Counted from the stretch's first letter, positions 17,893 to 26,478 are shown. The stretch is DNA of 64,000 bases from Betaproteobacteria bacterium (GCA_022340285.1 JAJDOG010000079.1:40014-104013); one strand, 5' to 3'. The notes: generated by a model from the letters alone, not told the origin. Program-made: numbers and translations.

Positions 17893-19566
17893 ATGAGTAC
17901 CCCCGTGGTTCCCCGCCCCGCGGCGACGCTCGCACTGCTGCGCGACCGCGAGCACGGTCTCGAGGTACTCATGATGCGCCGCACCCATCTCGCGGAATTC
18001 GCGAGTGGCGCCTACGTCTTCCCGGGCGGTGCGGTCGACGAGTCCGACCACGATGCCGCGCTTGCTGCACTCGCGCGCGGAACGGACGATCCGCACGCAA
18101 GTCGTGTGCTCGGCATGCCGCGCGGTGGACTGGCCTACTGGATCGCGGCGATACGCGAATGTTGCGAGGAGGCGGGTCTGCTTCTCGCCTATGACGAAAC
18201 CGGCGAACTCGTCGCGATCGAGGGCGAATCGCGTCGCGCCGAGTTCACGAAGCAGCGCCGGGCGCTCGCTCAAGGTCTGATTTCCCTGGCCGACCTGCTA
18301 CGCGAGCAACGGTTGACACTCGCGACCGATGCGCTCGCGTACCTGAGCCGGTGGATCACCCAGGCCGGTCGACCGCGCCGATTCGACACGCGTTTCTTCG
18401 TGGCGCGCGCCCCGGCCCGACAGCAGTCCGAACATGATGGGACGGAACTCCTGCACCACGCCTGGCTGACACCCGAGGAAGCGCTGGCACGCAACGCGCG
18501 TGGCGAGGTGAACTTGCTTTTTCCCACGATCAAGACCCTCCAGACGCTCGCGCGGTTCCACACGGTCGACGAGGTGCTTGCCTATGCGCGGGCTGACCGC
18601 CCCATGCCTGCGATGATGCCGCGCGCGGCAACGGGCCGCGAGGGACCGGTCACGCTGTTCTGGGGTGACTATGCCTACGCCGAGGTCGGCAAACTCGACC
18701 CCGACGGGAAAGGCACGGCGCGCTGCGAGATCGTTCCCGGTGAAGTCGTTCGCCTGTCACCGCGAGTGCGGCGCGTCACCGCGCCGAACCCCGGGATGAT
18801 GACCGGCCCCGGGACGAACACGTATCTGCTGGGCGACGCCTCGACCGGTATCGCCGTGATCGATCCGGGCCCGGCAATCGACGCCCACGTCGATGCGATC
18901 GTCGCGGCAGCCGGCGGTCCGATAAGGTGGATCTTCTGCACCCACACACACATCGATCACTCGCCTGCGGCCGTGACCCTCAAGTCACGCACCGGCGCGA
19001 TGACCTTCGGCATGCTCGCCCTGCACGCCGAACGCCAGGACGCGACATTTCACCCGGATGCGCGCCTCGCGCACGCCGAGCGCATCGCGGTCGCGGGCTG
19101 CACCCTCAAGGCGTTGCACACGCCGGGCCACGCTTCGAACCAGTTCTGCTTTCTCCTCGAAGAGGAGCGGCTTCTCTTTACCGGTGATCACATCATGCAG
19201 GGCTCGACGGTCATCATCAATCCACCCGACGGCGACATGCGCGCGTACTTCGCGTCGCTGGAGGCGTTGCTTGCAGAGGATGTCGCCCACATCGCGCCGG
19301 GTCACGGATTCCTCATGGACAAGCTGCCGGAGGTTGTCGAGCGGCTGATCATTCACCGGCGCGACCGCGAGAACAAGGTCCTGCACGCGCTGCGTGCCGC
19401 CGCCACGGCAACCGTGGAAGAACTCGTCCCGGAGGTGTACGACGATGCCCCGGCGCGCCGTCACGGCATCGCCGCCCGGTCGCTTCTCGCGCATCTCCTC
19501 AAACTCGAAGGTGAGGGACGTGCCCGCCAGATCGCGGGCGAGCGCTGGACCGCCATCGCGCCTTGA
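17893..19566 (+). CDS. Nudix (NUDT19-like) + metallo-beta-lactamase (LACTB2-like) fusion protein
   Basis: A 557-residue protein with two catalytic domains. Residues 1-~225 are a Nudix domain. The box is split: GGAVDESD (45-52) is separated by about 33 residues from IRECCEEAG (87-95), like mammalian NUDT19, a CoA diphosphatase. Residues ~280-555 are an MBL domain of the LACTB2 type (NPGMMTGPGTNTYLLG, HTHIDH at 351-356, LHTPGHASNQFCFLLEE, LFTGDHIMQGS) with the C-terminal winged-helix-like extension. A hydrolase that cuts acyl-CoA/CoA and a thioester or RNA hydrolase would be joined; the real substrates are unknown. Confidence 0.88.
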   Translation: MSTPVVPRPAATLALLRDREHGLEVLMMRRTHLAEFASGAYVFPGGAVDESDHDAALAALARGTDDPHASRVLGMPRGGLAYWIAAIRECCEEAGLLLAYDETGELVAIEGESRRAEFTKQRRALAQGLISLADLLREQRLTLATDALAYLSRWITQAGRPRRFDTRFFVARAPARQQSEHDGTELLHHAWLTPEEALARNARGEVNLLFPTIKTLQTLARFHTVDEVLAYARADRPMPAMMPRAATGREGPVTLFWGDYAYAEVGKLDPDGKGTARCEIVPGEVVRLSPRVRRVTAPNPGMMTGPGTNTYLLGDASTGIAVIDPGPAIDAHVDAIVAAAGGPIRWIFCTHTHIDHSPAAVTLKSRTGAMTFGMLALHAERQDATFHPDARLAHAERIAVAGCTLKALHTPGHASNQFCFLLEEERLLFTGDHIMQGSTVIINPPDGDMRAYFASLEALLAEDVAHIAPGHGFLMDKLPEVVERLIIHRRDRENKVLHALRAAATATVEELVPEVYDDAPARRHGIAARSLLAHLLKLEGEGRARQIAGERWTAIAP

Positions 19567-19579
19567 GCCGCGCTTTTCG

Positions 19580-20293
19580 CTACGGGCGTCGTGGCGCCGT
19601 GAGAATCAAGCCAGAGATAAATGCGGGGCCGTTGCCTGGCTTCAGATAGTGGCGATATGACTTCACCGCGAACGCGCAGGGAGCCATGAAGTAGTAGAGG
19701 TCGCTGATCTCGCTAGCGTCGCCGAATGCGGGGAATTCATCGTAATTGCGCAGGATCTCGCTGCGGATCGCGTCCGGAAGGGTGCCCAGTTGGACCACGG
19801 CGGCGACATATTCGTATTGCGCAATCCTCAGGGTGTGCGACACGTCGTGCGCGCGTACGGTCGCATGGGCCACCTCGTGGGCCACGTAGCTCTGCCAGAG
19901 CGTGCGGCTCATCGGAATCTTGAATGCCCGGGGCCCGCATTCCGACGCTGACACGGCGGCCCGGTAATCCAGCAGTTCGACCACGCCGCTCCGGGGGTCG
20001 TACCGGCCGAGCGCGTGCTTGTCGCTGGCGGCGGGCAATTGGTCGACGAGCCGAATCGCCGGCCCGCGCTCCAGCGTCAATCCCGAGGGCTCGAGAAAGG
20101 CGAGCGCATCTCTGACGCCGGCGCATGCGGGGGGAAGGTCCTGCGTGGCGTCCCCGGTGACCACGATCCCGGCCCGGTGACACGCGAGCTCCGCCGAGTG
20201 GGACACCGCCGACGCCGCGCACCCGAGCAATACCACCATCCAGGCCACCCAGCGCACGGCGGCGCGAGCCGTGCTGGCACGCTCGTATCGCAT
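19580..20293 (-). CDS. Exported protein with an HExxH-type motif
   Basis: A 237-residue protein of uncertain family. The N-terminus (VRWVAWMVVLLGCAASAVSHSA) is a signal peptide or anchored segment. The motif SYVAHEVAHATV carries HExxH, typical of zinc metallopeptidases, and the following YEYVAAVVQLG could supply a third ligand. There are six Cys in the ORF, at least four of them after the signal. It resembles conserved uncharacterised proteins of about this length (DUF6639-like in my recollection), so protease activity is inferred. The 3' end lies 13 bp from the convergent Nudix-MBL stop. Confidence 0.6.
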   Translation of the reverse strand: MRYERASTARAAVRWVAWMVVLLGCAASAVSHSAELACHRAGIVVTGDATQDLPPACAGVRDALAFLEPSGLTLERGPAIRLVDQLPAASDKHALGRYDPRSGVVELLDYRAAVSASECGPRAFKIPMSRTLWQSYVAHEVAHATVRAHDVSHTLRIAQYEYVAAVVQLGTLPDAIRSEILRNYDEFPAFGDASEISDLYYFMAPCAFAVKSYRHYLKPGNGPAFISGLILTAPRRP

Positions 20294-20334
20294 GTCCGAA
20301 TGCTAACGCACCTGAGTGGTCACCGCCGCTATGC

Positions 20335-20361
20335 AAAAAGAAAAGCCCGGTCATCCGGGCT
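20335..20361 (-). terminator. Intrinsic terminator of cspA
   Basis: A 7-bp stem (AGCCCGG/CCGGGCT) with a TCAT loop is followed on the minus strand by TTTTCTTTTT. It lies 24 bp after the cspA stop. Confidence 0.85.
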
Positions 20362-20385
20362 CTTCTTGTCAAGATTCCGGCGCGC

Positions 20386-20589
20386 TCAGAGCGGCTTGAT
20401 GTTGCCCGCCTGCGGGCCCTTCTGGCCGTCGCGCACTTCGAACTCCACTTTCTGGCCTTCCTTGAGGGTCTTGAAGCCGCTCATCTGGATTGCCGTGTGG
20501 TGCGCAAAGAGGTCCTTGCCGCCGCCATCGGGGGTAATGAACCCGTATCCCTTTTCCTCGCTGAACCACTTCACCGTACCTGTTGCCAT
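20386..20589 (-). CDS. cspA: Cold-shock protein, CspA family
   Basis: A 67-residue OB-fold RNA/DNA chaperone. Both nucleic-acid-binding motifs are present: RNP1 KGYGFITP (residues 13-20) and RNP2 DLFAHHTAI. The start is set by GGAAG 5-6 bases before the ATG. It is followed by a clear intrinsic terminator, so it is monocistronic, and has a long upstream region with a hairpin at 20686-20701 as expected for a cold-inducible 5' leader. It destabilises mRNA structure. Paralogues usually exist elsewhere in the genome. Confidence 0.97.
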   Translation of the reverse strand: MATGTVKWFSEEKGYGFITPDGGGKDLFAHHTAIQMSGFKTLKEGQKVEFEVRDGQKGPQAGNIKPL

Positions 20590-20925
20590 CGGACTTCCTT
20601 TCCTTGAATCGATTGAAATAGCCGGGGCATAACCGGGCCACGGCGGCCGGGCATGAAGATCAAGGGAGGGAAGTGGAACCGAAAACGCCGCGAGCGCGGC
20701 GGTATGGACGGTAATGGCACTGCGTACTCACTGCTTGAATATCCTGCAGGCACGACTCTAGCATGATTCACGGCGCTTGGCGCATCAGCGAGCACCCCGC
20801 GGGGTCGCGGGACACGGGAGGCGTTGCCGCAGCCCAACTGTTCCGGCCGTCGCGACGCACGGGCCCGACTGTGACCGTTTTCTCGCCGCGAACCGATGTC
20901 CCGGCCCCGCGGCCCGGACCCCCGT
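20590..20925. other. Noncoding region: cspA 5' leader and upstream sequence
   Basis: About 335 bp with no convincing gene. For the leftward cspA it contains a 6-bp hairpin (CGCCGC GAGC GCGGCG, 20686-20701). The rest is GC-rich and featureless to me. The promoter of cspA probably lies here but I could not fix it. Confidence 0.5.
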
Positions 20926-20954
20926 TTGTCGAGCGCGCGCGGGTCTGCTATCGT
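20926..20954 (+). promoter_or_regulatory. Sigma-70 promoter for the small secreted protein
   Basis: TTGTCG (20926-20931), a 17-bp spacer and TATCGT (20949-20954) with an extended TGC before the -10. Transcription would start near 20961, leaving a leader of about 37 nt before the ATG at 20998. Confidence 0.6.
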
Positions 20955-20997
20955 TGCCGCACGGCATGTGCCGGACTTGCAGAAAGGAGGTGATCCG

Positions 20998-21156
20998 ATG
21001 TCTAGTCGATTGCTGAGCTTCGTTGCCGCCATCGTGTTCGCGATGACGAGCAGCGCCGCGTTGGCTTGCTCCAGCTCGGGTATGAAGTCGGTGACCGGAT
21101 CGAAGGGATCCAGCACGGCGAGCACCTCCACGACGATGGACGATCGCGACGGCTGA
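20998..21156 (+). CDS. Very small secreted protein (52 residues)
   Basis: A 52-residue protein with an N-terminal signal (MSSRLLSFVAAIVFAMTSSA, cleavage near ALA-C) and a Ser/Thr-rich mature part ending in acidic residues (TTMDDRDG). The Cys after ALA could be lipidated, but the lipobox is poor. Translation signals are exceptionally strong: GAAAGGAGGTGATC matches the 16S anti-Shine-Dalgarno over about 12 bases, 7 bases before the ATG. A promoter (20926-20954) and terminator (21252-21283) frame it as its own unit. I do not recognise the family. Confidence 0.65.
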   Translation: MSSRLLSFVAAIVFAMTSSAALACSSSGMKSVTGSKGSSTASTSTTMDDRDG

Positions 21157-21251
21157 CCGTCTCTTGGTTCTGACTTCTCCGTCGTAGCGCTCGGCTCCTC
21201 GAGCCGATGCCGACGCGAGAACAAGCAGTCGAACAAATTGCAACACGTCTC

Positions 21252-21283
21252 ACGGCCGCGGGCATTCCCCGCGGCCGTTTTTT
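21252..21283 (+). terminator. Strong intrinsic terminator
   Basis: An 11-bp perfect stem (ACGGCCGCGGG/CCCGCGGCCGT), a 5-nt loop and six Ts. It ends the unit of the 52-residue protein and precedes the methyltransferase gene by 33 bp. Confidence 0.93.
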
Positions 21284-21315
21284 CATCGCCGCGCGATTAC
21301 AGGTCTGCCTGAAAC

Positions 21316-21969
21316 ATGAGAACCAAGTTCTTCATTGCACTGTTAGTGGTGAGCCTAGCCGCCCCAGCTGCGGCACAACACGGTTCGCAGCCGCTGCATC
21401 AGCACTTCGACGACGCCGAGCGCTGGTCGCAGGTATTCGATGACCCGGCGCGAGATGCGTGGCAGAAGCCCAAGGAGGTGATACGCGCCCTGGCCCTGCC
21501 ACCCGACGCGTCGGTCGCCGATATCGGCGCGGGAACGGGGTATTTTTCCGTCCGCCTCGCGCGCGCCGTGCCCGAGGGCCGCGTCTACGCCGTGGATGTG
21601 TCACCTTCGATGGTGCACTATCTGGCGACGCGCGCAACGCGTGAGCATCTTCCGAACCTGATCGCGCACCAAGCGAATCCCGACGACGCGCGGTTGCCGC
21701 GCGCGGTGGACCTGGTGCTGCTCGTGGACACGTACCATCACATCGCCGACCGCGCGACCTATTTTCGAAAACTGCGCACGACGCTCACAGGCTCGGGGCG
21801 CCTCGCGATCATCGATTTTCGCCCCGGCGCGCCGGCGGGACCCCGCCAGGGGCGCGTCGCGCCTGACACGGTGAAAGCGGAGCTGGCGCGCGCCGGGTAC
21901 CGGCTGGCTGCGGAGCGCGATTTCCTGCCTTACCAGTACTTTTTAGTGTTCGCCCCTGCGGGGAGTTGA
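21316..21969 (+). CDS. SAM-dependent methyltransferase with an N-terminal signal peptide
   Basis: A 217-residue class I methyltransferase. Motif I is ADIGAGTGYFSVRLA; the acidic end of strand 2 is VYAVDVSP, and motif IV is DLVLLVDTYHHI. The first 20 residues (MRTKFFIALLVVSLAAPAAA, then QHGSQPLHQHF) are a classic Sec signal. Periplasmic methyltransferases are odd because SAM is made in the cytoplasm, yet signal-bearing proteins of this family are seen in many proteobacteria. No substrate can be given. It lies 33 bp after a terminator and is convergent with a PNPOx-like gene. Confidence 0.82.
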   Translation: MRTKFFIALLVVSLAAPAAAQHGSQPLHQHFDDAERWSQVFDDPARDAWQKPKEVIRALALPPDASVADIGAGTGYFSVRLARAVPEGRVYAVDVSPSMVHYLATRATREHLPNLIAHQANPDDARLPRAVDLVLLVDTYHHIADRATYFRKLRTTLTGSGRLAIIDFRPGAPAGPRQGRVAPDTVKAELARAGYRLAAERDFLPYQYFLVFAPAGS

Positions 21970-21980
21970 TCCGCGGCGGG

Positions 21981-22595
21981 TTATTGCATTCCTCGAAGCC
22001 GAGTGACTTCCGCTTCGAGTTCCGCGATCCGCGCGTGCAGCACCGCCGATCGCGTTTCGATTTCCGTTGCGCTGAAGCGCTCGGTGATGTGCTGCGAACA
22101 GTTCCAGTCGAACGCCTCGACCGAGATGAGCACGGCGCGTTCCGCGCGCGCCTCATAGCCGGACGGATGGAGCCGCTCGACGAGCGCCGCATCCTCGGAA
22201 ACCTCCACGAGTCGGGCACGGCCGAGCAGCTTGAGCCGGCGCCGTCTCGCGTAGTCCAGCAGAATGAGCGCCACGCGGTCGTCGGCGGCAAGATTGCCTG
22301 CCGACACGTACTGACGATTGCCCCGGAAATCGGCGAACGCGAGCGTGCCGGGATCGAGGACATGCAGAAACCCCGGTGGCCCGCCACGGTGCTGCAAGTA
22401 CGGCCACCCCGTTTCGCTCACGGTGGCCATGTAGAAACTGTCGCGGGCGGCGATGAACTCCGATTCGCGCCGTCCGAGACGGTCCGGTGGTGACGCCGAC
22501 GCCTGCCGCCCAGCGGATGTGGACCGTGAGCCGTGGCGGATCTGCAGGGCCCTTACCCCCTCGGTGAAGGCGATCTCGCCGTACCGGTTGCCCAT
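21981..22595 (-). CDS. Pyridoxamine 5'-phosphate oxidase-family flavoprotein
   Basis: A 204-residue split-barrel protein. The FMN-binding pattern is seen in IAARDSFYMATVSETGWPYL and FLHVLDPGTLAFADFRGNRQ, with LLDYARRRRLKLLGRARLVE as the next strands. The C-terminal ~30 residues form an amphipathic coiled-coil helix (IETRSAVLHARIAELEAEV). The start is ATG 22595 because the conserved N-terminus starts there (MGNRYGEIAFTEGVRALQ). Such proteins bind FMN, F420 or haem; the activity here is not known. It is divergent from an NMT1/SsuA-like binding protein. Confidence 0.82.
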   Translation of the reverse strand: MGNRYGEIAFTEGVRALQIRHGSRSTSAGRQASASPPDRLGRRESEFIAARDSFYMATVSETGWPYLQHRGGPPGFLHVLDPGTLAFADFRGNRQYVSAGNLAADDRVALILLDYARRRRLKLLGRARLVEVSEDAALVERLHPSGYEARAERAVLISVEAFDWNCSQHITERFSATEIETRSAVLHARIAELEAEVTRLRGMQ

Positions 22596-22756
22596 CGTCT
22601 GACTCCGAAGTGTTGGCGCAGCCGTTTGCGGGCCGCACAGATGCACTTGGTCGGTGGCGCCTCGCCGGCCTTACAGTCATCCGCAACGGTCCCAATGAGC
22701 CGAGCGGTCGCGAGCGCCACGGCGACCTGTTACCCTTACGCGCATTCGCGACTGGA

Positions 22757-23668
22757 ATGACGGAGGGCGCGTTGAGCGAGAAGATCAATATCCAATTTAC
22801 GCGATTCTCGGCCTTTTATTCGCCGCTGATCGCAACCATTGCGGGGGGATTTCTTGAAAGCGAAGGACTGCGCCCGGAGCATTCCGTTTCGCCCCCGGGC
22901 AAGTCCGCGATCGAGGGCTTGGTGAAGGGTACGGTGCACGTCGCGCAATCGGCGCCCTCGCAGGCCATTTCCGCGCTCGAGCAGGGCAAGACGCCGCCGG
23001 CCCTGCACTTCGCCCAGATCAACGAGAAGGACGGGTTCTTCCTGGTCGGGCGCAATCCGGAGCCCGATTTTTCGTGGGATCGCTTGAAGGGCAGGGAGGT
23101 GCTCGTCGATCACGGCGGTCAGCCGATGGTGATGTTCCGCTATGCCTGCTTCAAGCGGGGGCTCGACTTCGCCGCGATACGCGCGATCGACGCCGGATCG
23201 AGCGATGCAATGGTCGAGGCCTTTCGCGCCGGGAAGGGTGAGTACGTGCATCTCCAGGGCCCCGCGCCGCAGCAGCTCGAGCATGACGGCGTCGGGCACA
23301 TCGTCGCCGCGCTCGGGGACGCGATCGGACCTTGCGCTTTCTCGAGCCTCGCCGCCACGCGGGAGTGGCTCGCGGGCGACATGGCGCCGCGCTTCATGCG
23401 CGCCTACCGGAAGGCGCGGGCATGGCTGATCGCGACCCCGGCCGCCGAGGTCGCGAAAATCGAAGCGCCTTTTTTCCATGGCGTCGACGTCGATGTCCTG
23501 ACGGCCACCATCGGCGCCTACCAGAAACTCGGCAACTGGTCGCCGCACGTCGAGATCACGCGTCCCGCGTTCGAAGCCACGCTGGATATCTACCAGCATG
23601 CCGGCCGCATCACGCGGCGCCACCGCTACGAGGACGCGATCGCTGCACCGCCCGGCGGAGTCGCCTAG
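22757..23668 (+). CDS. NMT1/SsuA-type substrate-binding protein without a signal peptide
   Basis: A ~300-residue type II binding-protein fold like the thiamine-precursor/sulfonate ABC binding proteins (FSAFYSPLIATIAGGFLESE, SAPSQAISALEQG, LKGREVLVDHGGQPMVMFRY, YVHLQGPAPQQLEHDG). No signal peptide or ABC permease/ATPase neighbour is present. Two starts are possible: ATG 22757, or TTG 22772, which is better placed behind GGAGGG. It might be a cytoplasmic enzyme-like relative (as in THI5) or an exported protein with a missed start. It ends in a CTAG overlap with the convergent LysR gene. Confidence 0.75.
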   Translation: MTEGALSEKINIQFTRFSAFYSPLIATIAGGFLESEGLRPEHSVSPPGKSAIEGLVKGTVHVAQSAPSQAISALEQGKTPPALHFAQINEKDGFFLVGRNPEPDFSWDRLKGREVLVDHGGQPMVMFRYACFKRGLDFAAIRAIDAGSSDAMVEAFRAGKGEYVHLQGPAPQQLEHDGVGHIVAALGDAIGPCAFSSLAATREWLAGDMAPRFMRAYRKARAWLIATPAAEVAKIEAPFFHGVDVDVLTATIGAYQKLGNWSPHVEITRPAFEATLDIYQHAGRITRRHRYEDAIAAPPGGVA

Positions 23669-24582
23669 CGGCGTGCGATCTCGCCCGGCTGGGATCGCGG
23701 CAGCAGGCTTGGGGAGATCGACTCCAGCGCAAAATCGAAGAACGCCCGCACCCGGGCGAGGCCGCGGTAATCGCGATGGGTGAGAATCCAGAGCTCTGAG
23801 TCAAGCTCCGGGATCGGGTCGCCGATGCGGGCGAGCTCCGCGCACGCACCGCCCACGAAACATGGCAGCACGCCCATGCCGAGACCCTGCGCCAGAGCCA
23901 GCCGCACCGCGGCAATGCTGTTCACCACCAGCGCGACGCGCGCCTTCGCGTGTCGCTGGCGCCGCCAGCGCTCGGCGGGCAATTCCGCCAGGGATTCGTC
24001 GGGAATCACCCAGCCGATGCTCTCCAGCGCACGTGGCGCACGCGCCAGTTCGTGGGGCGCATACACAGCCCAGGGGACGGCGCCGAGCGACCGTCCGGCG
24101 AGGTGACCAGGCGGCTTTCGCGTAGGGCGAATCGCGACGTCCGCGTCGCGTTTGATGAGATCGGCAAACGCGTTCGACGCCGCCAGCTCGACGCGGACAT
24201 CGGGAAAGCGGGCCGCAAATTGCGGCAAGCGTGGAATGAGCAGATCGTTTTGAACCGTGTCGGTCGTGGTCACGCGCAATGTGCCTGCGGGCGCGGCATC
24301 TCCGCATCCGATCTGCGCTTCCAGTCCGAGGACCTCGGACTCGACGCGCTCCGCCACCATAGCGGCGGCTTCCCCGGCCTCGGTCGGGAGATACCCTTCC
24401 CGGGAGCGCTCGAAGAGTTTCACACCCATGCGCTTTTCGACCATGCGGGCGCGCCGGAACACCGTCGACGGATCCGCGCCGAGCCGCCGCGCGGCCGCTT
24501 CGAGCGTTCGGCCGCGCGCCAGCGCGAGCACGACGCGCAGATCGTCCCACTGGGTAGGCATTCTTGCAACAGATGGTTTCAT
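23665..24582 (-). CDS. LysR-type transcriptional regulator
   Basis: A 305-residue LysR protein. The winged HTH covers LRVVLALARGRTLEAAARRL to SREGYLPTEAGEAAAMVAER, followed by an effector-binding domain (GTLRVTTTDTVQNDLLIPRL ...). It is divergent from the doxX gene with only 75 bp between, which suggests that it controls doxX. The stop codon overlaps that of the convergent binding-protein gene (CTAG). The first Met (24582) and MPTQWDD (24561) are both possible starts. The effector is unknown. Confidence 0.88.
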   Translation of the reverse strand: MKPSVARMPTQWDDLRVVLALARGRTLEAAARRLGADPSTVFRRARMVEKRMGVKLFERSREGYLPTEAGEAAAMVAERVESEVLGLEAQIGCGDAAPAGTLRVTTTDTVQNDLLIPRLPQFAARFPDVRVELAASNAFADLIKRDADVAIRPTRKPPGHLAGRSLGAVPWAVYAPHELARAPRALESIGWVIPDESLAELPAERWRRQRHAKARVALVVNSIAAVRLALAQGLGMGVLPCFVGGACAELARIGDPIPELDSELWILTHRDYRGLARVRAFFDFALESISPSLLPRSQPGEIARR

Positions 24583-24657
24583 ATTTGCCTATTAACTTTG
24601 CGGTCATGCAATCGTACATTGTCCTCCACTTACTGTGTCAACTTCATGGAGGCAGCA

Positions 24658-25098
24658 ATGATCGACAAGACTTACGCGCCCTACGGGGCATTCCTTCTGC
24701 GCGCCGCGCTAGGCTTGATGTGGATCGCGCACGCGGGTCTCAAGTACTTCGTGTTCGGGGTGGACGGCTTCGCGCAGTTCCTGGCGAGCCAGGGATTGCC
24801 GAGCTTCATGGCCTGGCCGGTGGTCCTGCTCGAAGTCACCGGCGGGCTCGCCATTCTCCTCGGCGTCTACGCTCGTCAGGTGGCGCTTGCGCTGACGCCC
24901 ATCATGGCGGTCGCGATGTTGACCCACGTTCCGAACGGATGGGTCTTCAATGCCCAGGGCGGTGGATGGGAGTATCCCGCGTTCCTGCTTGCGACCTCGG
25001 TCGCGCTGCTGCTCATCGGCGATGGCGCGTTCTCGATCAAGGGCCGCGGACTCACGTTCTGGAGCCCGATTCGCGATCGCCGGGTTCCTGCCGCGTAA
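24658..25098 (+). CDS. DoxX-family membrane protein
   Basis: A 146-residue protein with four membrane segments (FLLRAALGLMWIAHAGLKYF; WPVVLLEVTGGLAILLGVYA; ALALTPIMAVAMLTHVPNGW; FLLATSVALLLIGDGAFSIK). The start is ATG 24658 behind GGAGG. DoxX proteins are linked to thiosulfate:quinone oxidoreductase and to redox or oxidative stress; the role here is unassigned. The divergent LysR gene is its likely regulator. Confidence 0.88.
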   Translation: MIDKTYAPYGAFLLRAALGLMWIAHAGLKYFVFGVDGFAQFLASQGLPSFMAWPVVLLEVTGGLAILLGVYARQVALALTPIMAVAMLTHVPNGWVFNAQGGGWEYPAFLLATSVALLLIGDGAFSIKGRGLTFWSPIRDRRVPAA

Positions 25099-25140
25099 GG
25101 TCGAGGCGACCTGCGCGCAAGCGAGCCGCCGGTCGGCCCG

Positions 25141-26478
25141 CTATGCGACGTCAGCGATGACTTTGCCGAGCGTTTCGAACAGCGTGTCGATCTCGCCCCG
25201 CTCGATGACGAGCGGCGGCGAGACAGCGATCGAGTCGCCGGTGAAGCGCACCATCAGGTTGCGCTCGTAGCACTTCAGGAAGACTTCCTGGCCCCGGGCG
25301 CCCGGGGCACCCGGCCGCGGCGCGAGCTCCACCGCCGCCACCAGGCCCAGGTTGCGGATGTCGATCACATTCGGCTTCCCGCGCAGCTCGTGCACCGCAC
25401 TCTCGAAGTACGGCTCGAGCTCGCGCACCCGGGCATACAAACCCTCGCGCTCGAACACGCCAATCGCCGCGATGGCCGCGGCTGCGGCAAGCGGGTGACC
25501 CGAGTAGGTGTAGCCGTGGGGGAATTCGATCGCCCCGGCGGGCGCGGCGTTCACCACGGTGTCGTAGATGCCTTCGCGGACGATCACCGCACCCATCGGA
25601 ACCGAACCGTTCGTCAGGCCCTTTGCGCACGTGATCAGGTCGGGCATCACGCCGAAGCGCTCTGCGGCGAACGCATGGCCGAGCCGGCCGAATCCCGAGA
25701 TGACCTCGTCGAAGATGAGCAGGATGCCGTGGCGATCGCAGATTTCGCGGAGCCGAGCGAGATAGCCGCGCGGCGGCAGCAGCACACCGGCCGAGCCGGC
25801 GAAAGGCTCGACGATCACCGCCGCGATATTGGCCGCGTCGTGCAACGGAATGATGCGCCGTTCGAGCTCGTCGGCGAGATGCGCACCCCATTGCGGCTCG
25901 CCGCGCGTGAATGCGTTGTGCTCGAGATCGTGAGTGGTGGAAAGGTGATCCACGCCGGCGACCAGCTGACCGAACGCCTTGCGGTTGCCGGGAATGCCGC
26001 CGACCGACATGCCCCCGAAATTCACGCCGTGGTAGCCGCGCTCGCGACCGATGAGCTTCTGGCGCGTGCCCTCGCCGCGCGCCCGGTGGTAGGCGAGTGC
26101 GATCTTGAGCGCGCTGTCCGCCGCCTCCGAGCCCGAATTGCAGAAGAAGGCGTGGCTGAAGCCAGCCGGCGCGTGAGCGACGAGACGCGCGGCGGCTTCG
26201 AACTCGACCGGGTGCCCCATCTGGAACGGTGGCGCGTAGTCGAGCACCTCGGCCTGCCGCTTGATCGCTGCAACGATTTCTGGGCGACCGTGCCCAGCGT
26301 TCACGCACCACAGGCCGGCGGTCCCGTCGAGGATCCGGCGGCCGTCGTGCGACGTGTAGTACACGCCTTCGGCCGCGACAAGGAGCCGGGGTGCGGCCTT
26401 GAACGCGCGGTTGGCGGTGAAGGGTTTCCAGAGGGGCGCTAGATCGAGCGCAAGCTCGGGCGGGGTGGGTGCATTCAT
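25141..26478 (-). CDS. Omega-amino acid:pyruvate aminotransferase (class III)
   Basis: A 445-residue PLP enzyme of the omega-aminotransferase/beta-alanine:pyruvate group. Fold and motifs: FCNSGSEAADSALKIAL (phosphate-binding), LLIFDEVISGFGRLG (Asp 257) and ITCAKGLTNGSVPMGAV with the Schiff-base Lys 286. The start is ATG 26478. It may convert beta-alanine or another omega-amine to the semialdehyde, with pyruvate as acceptor. It is the last gene of a leftward run with nitrile hydratase, 86 bp after the activator gene. Confidence 0.9.
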   Translation of the reverse strand: MNAPTPPELALDLAPLWKPFTANRAFKAAPRLLVAAEGVYYTSHDGRRILDGTAGLWCVNAGHGRPEIVAAIKRQAEVLDYAPPFQMGHPVEFEAAARLVAHAPAGFSHAFFCNSGSEAADSALKIALAYHRARGEGTRQKLIGRERGYHGVNFGGMSVGGIPGNRKAFGQLVAGVDHLSTTHDLEHNAFTRGEPQWGAHLADELERRIIPLHDAANIAAVIVEPFAGSAGVLLPPRGYLARLREICDRHGILLIFDEVISGFGRLGHAFAAERFGVMPDLITCAKGLTNGSVPMGAVIVREGIYDTVVNAAPAGAIEFPHGYTYSGHPLAAAAAIAAIGVFEREGLYARVRELEPYFESAVHELRGKPNVIDIRNLGLVAAVELAPRPGAPGARGQEVFLKCYERNLMVRFTGDSIAVSPPLVIERGEIDTLFETLGKVIADVA

